From NCBI GenBank assembly GCA_017521325.1, contig JAFXCV010000051.1:1-64000 (forward strand): DNA of 64,000 nucleotides, read 5' to 3'. Both the position numbers and the translations under genes were made by a program. Positions 51,216-59,659 of this stretch are shown piece by piece. This DNA comes from Oscillospiraceae bacterium. Lineage in GTDB: Bacteria; Bacillota; Clostridia; Oscillospirales; Ruminococcaceae. The stretch's first letter is position 1, and each line of letters begins with the position of its first letter. The notes under the pieces were generated by a model that saw only the letters and a list, made by a program, of their open reading frames with translations, was not told the DNA's origin and did no database searches.

Positions 51216-51403
51216 AAACTTTGCTTACGCTTGTGCGAAGCACAAAGGAAGCAGCTCACCGGCGGCGGTTCGCCGCATTCTGGAATGGAGAGATGAGGAA
51301 GAAGTATGAGAACTTTGCTTCCGCTTGTGCGAAGCACAAAGGAAGCAGCTCACCGGGCGGTTCGCCGCATCCTGGAATGGAGAGATGAGGAAGAAGTATG
51401 AAA
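51189..51403 (+). repeat. Tandem 94- and 92-bp repeat carrying the 3' end of the HTH gene
   Basis: The 27-base segment ending the HTH gene (GAATGGAGAGATGAGGAAGA and the following seven bases) occurs at 51189, 51283 and 51375. The 65-67 bases between copies are themselves near-identical and contain two hairpins (GCTTCC...GGAAGC enclosing TTGTGC...GCACAA, and GCGG-TTCG-CCGC). The last copy runs directly into the start of the next gene. This looks like a small element inserted or duplicated twice at a former ATGA gene junction. Confidence 0.85.
51306..51401 (+). CDS. Possible 31-residue microprotein created by the repeat
   Basis: Inside the second repeat copy, an ATG with a GAGGAAG element upstream opens a 31-residue frame (MRTLLPLVRSTKEAAHRAVR and a tail) that ends in the same EWRDEEEV as the HTH protein. 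The first repeat copy has a related start but a different frame (51212-51388). This may be an accident of the duplication; no function can be claimed. Confidence 0.25.
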   Translation: MRTLLPLVRSTKEAAHRAVRRILEWRDEEEV

Positions 51404-52129
51404 CAAGAATTGAAAGCAGCAATGGGATATACAGCAGCATCCATCCTGCTGTTCCTGACGGAAATCGTCATCGGTATCTACGGTCTGGGGATCGTGCGAA
51501 AATACATCGGTGATGTGCTGGTCGTGATGCTGCTGTACTGCATGATCCGAATTTTCACAAAGGCTCTGCCGAAAACGCTGCCGCTCTGGATGTTCGGCGT
51601 TGGCTGCATTGCAGAAATCATGCAGTATTTCCACCTGAGTGACCGTCTTGGATTTGAACGTGACAGCCTGCCTGCCATCCTCATTGGAACAAGCGCAAGC
51701 TGGTGGGACGTGGTGAGCTACGCAGCCGGTGCAGCACTCATCTATGCGGCAATGCTTTTGCTGCATGGAGTTTCCAAAATACCGCAGAAAATCCGAAACA
51801 CCGTATGCACCATCGGCGTAATTGCATTGACGGCAGGTACTGTGGGCTGGTGGGCGCAGATGGCATACACCTATCGCTTTGATTTTGATCCCGACTGGAT
51901 GCTGGGAAGGTCATTGACTGCCGTACAGAAACGCTATGTGCGCTATGATGCACAGGAACGCAGAAACGATACGCTCGAAGAACAGGGCTATGTGTTCATC
52001 GGGCAGGACTGTTATTTCCATGATGTGATCAGCAGTGCCGGAAATTTCTACTATCTCTACTATGTAAAATGCAACGAAAAGAATATTGTCACCGATGTAC
52101 AAATTATCGACACCGGAATAGGAGGATAA
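51398..52129 (+). CDS. DUF2809 domain membrane protein
   Basis: A 243-residue protein. The N-terminal half has four hydrophobic segments with the DUF2809 features YIGDVLVVMLLYCMIR and the QYFHLSDRLG...SWWDVVSYAAGA segments. The C-terminal part, about 100 residues after a further helix, is soluble and unrecognised. The ATG lies at the end of the third copy of the tandem repeat, with GAGGAAG upstream. The next gene starts three bases after its stop, so they are cotranscribed. Confidence 0.82.
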   Translation: MKQELKAAMGYTAASILLFLTEIVIGIYGLGIVRKYIGDVLVVMLLYCMIRIFTKALPKTLPLWMFGVGCIAEIMQYFHLSDRLGFERDSLPAILIGTSASWWDVVSYAAGAALIYAAMLLLHGVSKIPQKIRNTVCTIGVIALTAGTVGWWAQMAYTYRFDFDPDWMLGRSLTAVQKRYVRYDAQERRNDTLEEQGYVFIGQDCYFHDVISSAGNFYYLYYVKCNEKNIVTDVQIIDTGIGG

Positions 52130-52132
52130 ACC

Positions 52133-52504
52133 ATGAAAAAAGCAATTAAAATTACCGCAATTACACTTGGAATTCTGTTCACGCTCTTTGCAGCCTACTG
52201 CATCTGGGGAGCATTTGACTATGTAAACAGAGTGCCCAAGATCGAACCTCTCTCCCCCGTTCGGACAGAGATCGGATCCACCTTGCAGATCGACGATCTT
52301 GTAAAGATTCAATGCGGCGGTGATTATACCACCAAAATGAGACTGAGTGACGTGGAAAATACCTATGATGCAAAGATCGCTGAAGATGGACAGTCTATTT
52401 ATGTGGGCGGTAACGAAGGAACGCTTATGGTCCTCGTCCAAGCGTACGGAAGCGAACCGACCGGCGCAGAGGTTGAGGTGATCGTATACAAGACTGAAAG
52501 CTAA
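52133..52504 (+). CDS. Membrane-anchored protein of unknown function
   Basis: A 123-residue protein with one N-terminal helix (about residues 7-26) and a beta-rich outer domain of about 90 residues, possibly Ig-like (VGGNEGTLMVLVQAYGSEP). GGAGG lies upstream of the ATG. It is in a run of small membrane-protein genes between the HTH gene and the TIGR01212 gene. Confidence 0.65.
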   Translation: MKKAIKITAITLGILFTLFAAYCIWGAFDYVNRVPKIEPLSPVRTEIGSTLQIDDLVKIQCGGDYTTKMRLSDVENTYDAKIAEDGQSIYVGGNEGTLMVLVQAYGSEPTGAEVEVIVYKTES

Positions 52505-52529
52505 GATTTCAAGTGAAAGGAAACATCGT

Positions 52530-52823
52530 ATGCCCAATGCCATGGTTTATGCGGCAGTGACGCCCATCTGTATTCTTTATGTGTTGTTCTTTGTGTCCCA
52601 GTTCCCGTATTTTCTGGGCGGGTTTACCGGAGAACTTGCAGAGGGCTTCACCTATGCCGAATACGCTCGTAAAGGATTCTTTGAACTGTGTGCCGTCTGC
52701 TGCATCAACTTCGCCGTGATCGGGATCATGAGTTTTATGGCAAAACAATGCAGCGAGGATTTTTACCAGCCCCTCAATCTCTCCGCATGGCTGATCTTAG
52801 CAAACGGAGGCGCATCCAAATGA
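52530..52823 (+). pseudogene. Fragment of a DUF4173-type membrane protein
   Basis: A 97-residue frame with two hydrophobic segments. Its core, LYVLFFVSQFPYFLGGF followed by EGFTYAEYARKGFFELCAV, is the conserved middle of DUF4173 proteins, which are normally several hundred residues long. Both the N-terminal and C-terminal parts are missing, so this is most likely the remnant of a deletion. It still has AAAGGA before an ATG, and its stop overlaps the start of the next gene (ATGA), so it may still be translated. Confidence 0.65.
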
Positions 52824-53746
52824 ATCCGTTCTCCTATTCAAACGACAACAAACGTTACCACACGCTTTATTACCACAATCTGAAAATCTTTGGCGGCAGA
52901 GTCTACAAAGCGGTGCTCAACGGCGGCTTTACCTGTCCGAATATCGACGGAACAAAGGGATTCGGCGGCTGTGCCTTCTGTGACGGCGGCAGCGGTGCAT
53001 TCACGCATCCTGCCCCTCTTGAAGAACAGCTCCGCCTTGAAATGGAACGCATCCGCAGGCGCAGTCCCGATGCAAAAGCAATTGCCTATTTTCAGGTGCA
53101 TACGAACACCTATGCACCCGTATCCCGCCTGAAAGAGTGCTACGAAGCCGCCCTTTCCCATCCCGACATCATCGGAATTTCCATCGGCACTCGTCCCGAT
53201 TGCCTGCCCGACGAAGTGCTGGAATACCTCTCCGATCTCAATCGCCGCACCCATCTGACGGTGGAACTCGGTGTACAGACGGTGCATGACCGCACGGCGG
53301 AGGATTTCGGGCGAGGGTATGACTTTGCGGAATTTCTCAGAAGCTACCAAAAATTGCAGGCACTCGGCATCCGTACCTGCCTGCACATCATCAACGGTCT
53401 GCCCCATGAAAGCATGGAGGATATGCTGCAAACGGCTGAAATTCTCGGAAAACTCCGTCCGCAGGCAGTGAAGATACAGCTTCTGCACATTCTGGAGGGA
53501 ACACGTTTTGCGCAGCGTTACCGTGACGGAGAGATCATTCCCATGACACAGGATGCCTACATTGAAACCGTTGTTCGTCAGCTTGAATTCTTCCCCCCCG
53601 AAACCGTGATAGAACGTGTCACGGGCGACGGCGAAAAGGCAAAGCTGCTTGCTCCCCTCTGGAGTATGGATAAGATTTCCACGCTCGGGGGAATCGACAA
53701 GATGCAAAAGGAAATGGACAGCTATCAAGGGAAACTGTTTGGATAG
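52820..53746 (+). CDS. TIGR01212 family radical-SAM protein (YhcC-like)
   Basis: A 308-residue radical-SAM protein of the Elp3-like branch. The cluster cysteines are in GGFTCPNIDGTKGFGGCAFC near residues 34-53 (CxnCxxC-type spacing of the family), followed by YFQVHTNTYAP, GISIGTRPDC and VELGVQT segments. This matches the TIGR01212/YhcC family, whose reaction is not established. The start at 52820 overlaps the preceding stop (ATGA) and has CGGAGG upstream; an in-frame start at 52688 is inside the previous gene. Confidence 0.9.
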   Translation: MNPFSYSNDNKRYHTLYYHNLKIFGGRVYKAVLNGGFTCPNIDGTKGFGGCAFCDGGSGAFTHPAPLEEQLRLEMERIRRRSPDAKAIAYFQVHTNTYAPVSRLKECYEAALSHPDIIGISIGTRPDCLPDEVLEYLSDLNRRTHLTVELGVQTVHDRTAEDFGRGYDFAEFLRSYQKLQALGIRTCLHIINGLPHESMEDMLQTAEILGKLRPQAVKIQLLHILEGTRFAQRYRDGEIIPMTQDAYIETVVRQLEFFPPETVIERVTGDGEKAKLLAPLWSMDKISTLGGIDKMQKEMDSYQGKLFG

Positions 53747-53784
53747 AAAAATTCCCCATCGTCATGGACGATGGGGAATTTGTG
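53747..53784 (+). terminator. Terminator after the TIGR01212 gene
   Basis: A 12-bp stem AATTCCCCATCG...CGATGGGGAATT followed by TGTGTTG. It is also flanked by A-rich sequence for the converging GH26 gene. Confidence 0.8.
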
Positions 53785-53797
53785 TTGTATTCGATGA

Positions 53798-55675
53798 TTA
53801 TTTCACCGGAAGCGTATCAATGAGCTTCACAAGGAATTTCATAATATTGAGAGAATCCTGTGCCGTGGGCTTGTTATCGCCATCCACATCCGCATTGAGC
53901 TTTCCCTGCGCCGTGAGCGTTCCGCTGCCAAGCAGTGATCTGTTCAGCATGATAATATCCAGAATATCCACGCTGCCGCTGCAGTCCGCATCACCGTACA
54001 GCACCTTGCCGTCGGGCGCATCCGTGGGCTTAACTTCTGTGGGCTTTTCCTCCGTGGGCTTAGCTTCGGTGGGTTTGGTTTCCGTGGGCTTTTCGTCCTC
54101 ACCGGAATCGGAAATCGGATAGCTCTTCAGATCCGGCAGTTCATCAAGGGTAATGCAGTACTCGCTCTGGTACAGCTCCTTCACATTCTCCTTGGGATTG
54201 TTCTGCTCGCTTGTCAGATAATTCATATACCACGGGCAGAAATACAGCCATGCCGCCTTGTCGTTCACCAGATTTTCCAGTGATGGAATGGAATCATTCT
54301 CGGTCATTGCAACCATCTTTTCACCGTCCGTACTCTGCACCAGTGTGTAGAACGTGGAAGCAATGGAGCTGAGATTCGGCTTGCCGTCCACAGCATTGTA
54401 CTTGTCATAGCCGATCATGTCCACAACGTCATCACCCGGATACCAGTTTGCGGAGGTTTCAAAAGTGCCGCCCGTCCACTGCCAGATGAGGTTGTCAAGT
54501 CCATAGACATTCGTCAGCTGGTCGTACAGCAGATGATACAGCTTCTTGCAGGGCTCCGGTCCCTCGGCACCCCACCAGAACCAGCCACCCTCGGCTTCGT
54601 GCAGGGGACGCCAGAGAATCGGCACGTCCGCATCCTCAAGCTTCTGCAGTTCTCCTGCAATCAGCTCGATATCCTGCATAATTTTCTCGTTTTCCCATGT
54701 TCCCTCCGTCACGGCATTGGTAACGCTGAAGGTGGTAAAGGGCGTATTTCCGGTGGATTCCACATAGAACGCCGCATCCGAGCTGCCTTTCTCTGTGGGA
54801 ACATTCCAGTGCCAGCTGACAGTAACGATGCCGCCGTATTTATTCACCCACTCAATACAGCGTTCGGGTGCATTATCACGCCACTCAAAAGTGGTATTAT
54901 ATGCAAGGAAGTCAATGCCACGGATAGCGGGCTGCTTTCCTGTCAGATCCATCAGGTACTCAAATTCCGCTTCGTTATCCTTAATATAAGTATCGGGATC
55001 GTTCCACTGGTTGTAGTTGTGGGAACCGCAGTATTCCTGCTGACCGGAAATGATATGCTTGCCATACTGATCGCACAGATAATTATAAAGACGCTTTGCA
55101 GAATCCGATGCGTTGGGATTCGACAGCTTGCGTGTGGGAGAAAGATTGGTCAGACTCTCATCCGCAGGCTTGATGGTCAGGTAATCATAATACGCATAGC
55201 CCCAGTATGCCTTGAGTTCAATAGTGTTCTTGCCTTCCTTGAGCATCACAACACCGCCGGAGGTTTCTGAAAATTCCAGATTGTGCGGAAAACACACCTC
55301 ACCCTGATTGACGCCGTTGACATTCAGATATTGGATCTTCTTGTTCGGGTCGCTCGGCTCGCAGTAACAGATGGACAGCTCATACAGGCCATCCGCAGGC
55401 ACTGTCACATCCACGCTGATGCTTGTCCCCTTCTGCTCGAGGTAGGCAAAGCCATCCCCCGAAAATCCCGTCATGTCGTAATCCTCGCCCGTGCCGTCCT
55501 CGGCAGTATTGCCCTTCCAGCCCTCGGTGTGAAGCTTGCCGCCTGTGATGGTTCCGTCCTCAAACTCATACTTTTGCAGCTCTTCCGCACTGACTCCCGT
55601 GGGAAGTGCAGCCGCAGGTGCTGCCAGCGCCGCTGCAAGCAGCAGCGATAACGCCGATTTCATTCTCTGTTTCAT
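53798..55675 (-). CDS. Cellulosomal GH26 beta-mannanase with CBM and dockerin
   Basis: A 625-residue secreted enzyme. A signal peptide (about residues 1-30) is followed by a beta-sandwich carbohydrate-binding module, probably CBM35-like (about 35-170; YEFEDGTITGG, NTIELKAYWGYAYYDYLTI). The GH26 catalytic domain (about 180-510) has the acid/base E360 in WRPLHEAEGGWFWWG and the nucleophile E459 in VAMTENDS. A linker of KPTET/KPTEA/KPTEE units leads to a C-terminal dockerin with two calcium repeats (GDADCSGSVDILDIIMLNRS, ADVDGDNKPTAQDSLNIMKF). It would cleave mannan or glucomannan while bound to a cellulosome scaffoldin. GGAGG seven bases upstream supports the start. It is monocistronic. Confidence 0.94.
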   Translation of the reverse strand: MKQRMKSALSLLLAAALAAPAAALPTGVSAEELQKYEFEDGTITGGKLHTEGWKGNTAEDGTGEDYDMTGFSGDGFAYLEQKGTSISVDVTVPADGLYELSICYCEPSDPNKKIQYLNVNGVNQGEVCFPHNLEFSETSGGVVMLKEGKNTIELKAYWGYAYYDYLTIKPADESLTNLSPTRKLSNPNASDSAKRLYNYLCDQYGKHIISGQQEYCGSHNYNQWNDPDTYIKDNEAEFEYLMDLTGKQPAIRGIDFLAYNTTFEWRDNAPERCIEWVNKYGGIVTVSWHWNVPTEKGSSDAAFYVESTGNTPFTTFSVTNAVTEGTWENEKIMQDIELIAGELQKLEDADVPILWRPLHEAEGGWFWWGAEGPEPCKKLYHLLYDQLTNVYGLDNLIWQWTGGTFETSANWYPGDDVVDMIGYDKYNAVDGKPNLSSIASTFYTLVQSTDGEKMVAMTENDSIPSLENLVNDKAAWLYFCPWYMNYLTSEQNNPKENVKELYQSEYCITLDELPDLKSYPISDSGEDEKPTETKPTEAKPTEEKPTEVKPTDAPDGKVLYGDADCSGSVDILDIIMLNRSLLGSGTLTAQGKLNADVDGDNKPTAQDSLNIMKFLVKLIDTLPVK

Positions 55676-55727
55676 TCTGACTCCTCCATTCCTGTATTTT
55701 TAAGTAAAAAAAGCTAACTGTACCTTA

Positions 55728-55756
55728 ATTATAGCACACTATTATACTAATTACAA
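55728..55756 (-). promoter_or_regulatory. Promoter of the GH26 gene
   Basis: On the minus strand TTGTAA (55756-55751) and TATAAT (55733-55728) with a 17-base spacer; a second TATAAT lies within the spacer. Confidence 0.75.
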
Positions 55757-55809
55757 GTGTTTGCAAAAAAATTAACAGTTCGTATATAAATTTCCATATG
55801 GTAGAAGGT

Positions 55810-55842
55810 GCAGATGCCCCACCAAAAAGGCAGGGCATCTGC
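55810..55842 (-). terminator. Hairpin after the ClpC-type gene
   Basis: A 10-bp stem GCAGATGCCC...GGGCATCTGC lies just past the ATPase stop codon on the minus strand. The T-run is poor. Confidence 0.6.
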
Positions 55843-55860
55843 AATAAAAATAAGGAGGGA

Positions 55861-58098
55861 TTATACCATCACATTGGTCAGAAGGCGGATTTTGCCGTTT
55901 TCCGCAGTCACAAAGACGCTGTCGCCTGCATGAAGCTCACCGCACAGCCACATTTTTGAAAGGGGATTTTCCACCTCACGGGTAATAAACCGGCGGATGG
56001 GGCGTGCGCCGTATTCTCTGGTTTCACCGCATGCAGCCGCAGCCTGTGCAGCCTCCTGCGCAATTGTCAGCGTCAGGCCCATGGCGGCCGCCCGTTCACA
56101 GACCAGTTCCATCTGCCGTCCTGCGATAACGGCAAGACTCTGCGCACTCAGTCGCTCAAAGGTGAGAATTTCATCCATGCGATTGAGAAGCTCCGGCGGC
56201 AATGCACGGCGCAGTGCTTCAGGTGCCTGCATCTGCGCTGCGGTCTGTGTAAAACCGAGGCTGCTGCGCATTTCATGCATGCCGATATTAGAGGTCATGA
56301 AGATCAGGCAGTTTCGCAGGCTGATCTTTCTGCCGGTGCTGTCGGTGATGATGCCATCCTCCAGCATCTGCAACAGGATGTGCAGCACATCCGGATGCGC
56401 CTTTTCAATCTCGTCAAACAGTACCACACTGCACGGACGGCGGCGCAGATGCGCACAGAATCGGGTTTCCTCCTCATGTCCCACATAACCGGGCGGTGCG
56501 CCGATGAGCTTTGCAACGGCGTGCGGCTCCATATACTCCGACATATCCACCGTCAGAAGGGATTTCTCCGAACCATGCAGACACCTTGCCAGCGCTCTGA
56601 CAAGCCCTGTCTTGCCGACTCCCGTGGGACCGAGCAGCAGAAAGGAACCCACAGGGCGTTTGCAGTCACGCAATCCGCTGCCTGCACGGCATACAGCATC
56701 TGACAGACGCTCGATGACCGTATCGTGTCCGATGATTTCAGCTGCAAGCTGCTTTCGCAGGAGCAGGAGCCGTTCCTGCTCGGCGGCAGTCATCTGCTGC
56801 AAGGGGATTCCCGTGCGTACTGCCGCAATGACGGCTACATCCTCTGCTGTGACGACGGCGGACGGTGATCCGCCACGCATGGATGCCCTTGCGCATGCTT
56901 CATCGAGTAAATCAATTGCTTTATCGGGGAAGCTTTTTTCACTGATATACTTATCCGAGAGCTTTACGCAGACCTCCGGCACCTCATCGGAAATGGAAAC
57001 GCCGTGGAAGCTTCCATAGCTGCTGCGCAGACCCTGCAAAATCGAAAGCGTCTGTTCCGCTGTCGGCTCTGCGATTTCCACCGACTGGAAACGCCTTGCA
57101 AGCGCACCATCCTTTTCAATGCTTGCTCGGTACTCATAGGGAGTCGTTGCACCGATGATGCGAAGGTCGCCCCTTGCAAGTCCGGGTTTCAGCATATTTG
57201 CCGCATCAATTGCACCCTCCGCTGCACCTGCCCCGACGATGGTGTGCAGTTCATCTATAAAGAGGATGATCCTGCTGCTCCCTGTCACTTCATCCACGCA
57301 GGCACGGATGCGCTCCTCAAAATCGCCACGGTACTTTGCACCTGCAAGGAGGGATCCTAAATCGAGAGAGAAAATGAACATCCCCCGCAGATGCTCGGGA
57401 ACCTGTCCCCTCGCAAAACGCTGCGCAACCCCCTGCACGATGGCAGTCTTTCCGACGCCGGGATCGCCAATGAGGCATGGATTATTCTTGCTGCGGCGTG
57501 AAAGAATCTGCATGACCCTGTCGATTTCCTCTTCCCTGCCGATAAGGGGATCCTGCAGCTGCTCGGGGGATGCCATGAGCCTTCCGTAGCGGAAGAGGTT
57601 GGGGAATTCCTTTGCGGAGGGAACCGTCGGCATCACAGCATGGGGAATCGGCTTTCCCGTACATGCGGAGGCAATTGCATCCGTATCCGCACCGAGCGAT
57701 TCCAGGAGCTGCACTGCCGCACAATTTTCATCCTTCAAAAGTGCCAGAAGAAGCCACTGGGTATCGGTTTCGACACTGCCGCCTGCATCTGCCAGCTCCT
57801 GTGCATTGCGGAACATCCGATGCAGCGCAGGTGTCATGCAGCGATAGCCCGGAGAGGTCTTGATGCCCTTTCCGACCGTCAGCACGATCCGTTCATACAG
57901 CACATGCTCGGTAATTCCGGAGGAAACCAGAATTTCAGCTGCGGTATTTGGCTGCTGATGCAGAAGTCCGAGCAGAAAATGCTCCGTCCCGACATAGGTA
58001 TGCCCCAGTTCCCCTGCAAGGAACATGGCAGCGTCAAGTGAAAGCACGGCGCTTTCGGAAAATCGGTCAATATTGTAGTTTTCTGTATTTCTGGGCAA
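55861..58098 (-). CDS. clpC: ClpC-type AAA+ chaperone/protease ATPase
   Basis: About 745 residues. Two Clp N-terminal repeats (residues 10-145) precede the first AAA+ domain (Walker A GDPGVGKT near 211; Walker B IILFIDELH), a short middle region with no long ClpB coiled coil, and the second AAA+ domain (GPTGVGKT; VVLFDEIEKAHPDV) with a C-terminal D2-small domain. The loop SSLGFT carries an LGF tripeptide at the ClpP-binding position, so it should unfold proteins for ClpP. The start is probably a TTG at 58098, nine bases after AAGGAGG; the upstream ATG at 58149 has no such site. No mcsAB or ctsR genes are adjacent. Confidence 0.9.
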   Translation of the reverse strand: MPRNTENYNIDRFSESAVLSLDAAMFLAGELGHTYVGTEHFLLGLLHQQPNTAAEILVSSGITEHVLYERIVLTVGKGIKTSPGYRCMTPALHRMFRNAQELADAGGSVETDTQWLLLALLKDENCAAVQLLESLGADTDAIASACTGKPIPHAVMPTVPSAKEFPNLFRYGRLMASPEQLQDPLIGREEEIDRVMQILSRRSKNNPCLIGDPGVGKTAIVQGVAQRFARGQVPEHLRGMFIFSLDLGSLLAGAKYRGDFEERIRACVDEVTGSSRIILFIDELHTIVGAGAAEGAIDAANMLKPGLARGDLRIIGATTPYEYRASIEKDGALARRFQSVEIAEPTAEQTLSILQGLRSSYGSFHGVSISDEVPEVCVKLSDKYISEKSFPDKAIDLLDEACARASMRGGSPSAVVTAEDVAVIAAVRTGIPLQQMTAAEQERLLLLRKQLAAEIIGHDTVIERLSDAVCRAGSGLRDCKRPVGSFLLLGPTGVGKTGLVRALARCLHGSEKSLLTVDMSEYMEPHAVAKLIGAPPGYVGHEEETRFCAHLRRRPCSVVLFDEIEKAHPDVLHILLQMLEDGIITDSTGRKISLRNCLIFMTSNIGMHEMRSSLGFTQTAAQMQAPEALRRALPPELLNRMDEILTFERLSAQSLAVIAGRQMELVCERAAAMGLTLTIAQEAAQAAAACGETREYGARPIRRFITREVENPLSKMWLCGELHAGDSVFVTAENGKIRLLTNVMV

Positions 58099-58352
58099 GC
58101 TGCTCCGCCTCCTTAGTATAATATACAAATACATACAGAGAAGTTTCATTCAATACTTCCGTAACATAGTATAGCATATTTTTCCTGCAATATTTGTCGA
58201 GAGAGAAACGCTGTGCAATTCTTTTCGATGGGGCAGATATTTTTTGACAAAAGTGCTGCACACATTTTCGCATCCGACATAGTATGTAATATGGAACGGC
58301 TCAAGAGAGCAGAAAGTTCCAAATACTATATTTTTTAAGGAGTGCTTGATTT

Positions 58353-58490
58353 ATGAACTGTGGATGCTTTGAGGGTAACAACTGCTGCTGGATTATCGTA
58401 CTGATCATTCTCTTCTGGCTGTTCTGCGGCAATGGCTGCGGCAACAACTCTGTAGCTAACACCTGCGGCTGCGGCAATTCCTGCTGCTAA
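58353..58490 (+). CDS. 45-residue cysteine-rich single-helix membrane peptide
   Basis: A 45-residue protein with ten cysteines (3, 5, 11, 12, 25, 29, 38, 40, 44, 45). Gly/Asn/Cys-rich ends flank one hydrophobic helix (WIIVLIILFWLF). It resembles the small proteins often annotated as high-cysteine chorion-class or HCB-type in clostridia, whose function is unknown. AAGGAG lies 11 bases before the ATG. A strong terminator follows. TTGACA at 58254 has no good partner at 17 bases; a CATA word near 58278 could be a sporulation-type -10, but this is weak. Confidence 0.75.
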   Translation: MNCGCFEGNNCCWIIVLIILFWLFCGNGCGNNSVANTCGCGNSCC

Positions 58491-58506
58491 TTTCCCCGCA
58501 AACATG

Positions 58507-58541
58507 AAGCAGCCCCGCCAATCGGCGGGGCTGCTTCTTTT
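58507..58541. terminator. Bidirectional terminator
   Basis: A 13-bp stem AAGCAGCCCCGCC-aatc-GGCGGGGCTGCTT followed by CTTTTA serves the Cys-rich gene and, on the other strand, the zinc-ribbon protein gene. Confidence 0.85.
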
Positions 58542-58546
58542 ACATA

Positions 58547-59632
58547 TTATTCCTCAGTTTTCACATGCTCCTGCACGTTTCCGCATTTGTAGCAGAACTT
58601 TGCATCGGGATTGACCAGCGGCTGACCGCAGTTGCGGCAGAACTTCCGCTGCGCCTGTTCCTCGGCTTCTTCCACGGGCTGCGGTGCTTCTTCTGCGGCA
58701 GTATTCTTGGCTTCACCGAAGAAGCCGTCATAGATCTCCTCCTGCTGCTCCGAAGACGCTGCGGCTGTCTGCGGCTTCTTTCTGCCCGATGTGATCAGAT
58801 TGCAGAGAATGCCGATTCCAAAAATCACTGCAGCGGCAAGAATTCCCAGCACATAAACGCCTATTGCCTCATAAAGGAAATTATCCGCCCTGCCAAACAC
58901 GGGGAGCTTGACGGCAACGATGATATCCGACAAAATCGAGAGCGCCGTCATCAGAACACTCGGGATGAACACCGCAACGCCGTAGGTTTTAAATGCCTTT
59001 CCAGCGGAAACTGTACTGCGGACATGGATGACGATCATCCAGACCAGAAGTGCAAGCAGCAGCACCCCCAGCACGATCGGCAGCCAGATGGAAAGCACTG
59101 CCTTTACTGCAAAAGCCTTCACGCCCTTGTGCATGGTATCCGCAGCAGCGGCATTCCATTCCTCCACCATGTCCGACATGCTTTCACGCAGCTTCTGCTT
59201 GTCGGGTTCAAGGAACCGAAGCCCCGTTTCCTCAAGGATCAGTTCCTCGTTTTCCTCAATGAGTCTTACAAATTCGTCCGCCGAAACCGTCGGGAATTCG
59301 CCGCCCTCACGCAGATAGGTGTTGTAGCGTTCCGTAAGCTCTGCGGTAAATTCGGAGAACGTCCCCTCTTTCATGACCTTTTCCACGCTCTCAAGGCTCA
59401 CACGCTCGTCCTGAATAAAGTACTTGTGCACATATTCCGCCATCGTCGCCCCGTCAACAGGAATTCTCGCAAGCTCCACCTGTCCGACAGCCGTCGGAAG
59501 GCTTTCCTCCTGCACCATGGTACGCAGATTGAGCGATACCATCAGCGCAAGACTTAGCACCATTGTCAGCACAAAGCACAGAATTGTGAGCAGGACAAAC
59601 TTGGGCTTGCCGTATTTCTTTTTATTTTTCAT
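58547..59632 (-). CDS. Membrane protein with C-terminal zinc ribbon
   Basis: A 361-residue protein. An N-terminal helix (about residues 12-33) is followed by an extracytoplasmic helical domain of about 130 residues, then three hydrophobic segments (about 170-290), a charged linker, and a C-terminal zinc ribbon with CRNCG and CYKCG knuckles. No family name can be given for the main part; the layout suggests a sensor or quality-control role at the membrane. GGAGG favours the second of two adjacent ATGs. It follows the tex gene by 27 bases on the same strand. Confidence 0.75.
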   Translation of the reverse strand: MKNKKKYGKPKFVLLTILCFVLTMVLSLALMVSLNLRTMVQEESLPTAVGQVELARIPVDGATMAEYVHKYFIQDERVSLESVEKVMKEGTFSEFTAELTERYNTYLREGGEFPTVSADEFVRLIEENEELILEETGLRFLEPDKQKLRESMSDMVEEWNAAAADTMHKGVKAFAVKAVLSIWLPIVLGVLLLALLVWMIVIHVRSTVSAGKAFKTYGVAVFIPSVLMTALSILSDIIVAVKLPVFGRADNFLYEAIGVYVLGILAAAVIFGIGILCNLITSGRKKPQTAAASSEQQEEIYDGFFGEAKNTAAEEAPQPVEEAEEQAQRKFCRNCGQPLVNPDAKFCYKCGNVQEHVKTEE

Positions 59633-59659
59633 CATAAATCCTCCATTCTATGGGGTTTC

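Noticed and set aside
51055-51309. Alternative 84-residue frame through the HTH gene and first repeat
   Set aside because: It is out of frame with the clear HTH protein and is extended only by the tandem repeat.
51189-51403. Tandem repeat considered as a CRISPR array
   Set aside because: Only three repeat copies, the spacers are near-identical to each other, and no cas gene is present.
58067-58273. Minus-strand frame overlapping the 5' end of the clpC gene
   Set aside because: No ribosome-binding site, different frame from clpC, and it covers the clpC promoter and start region.
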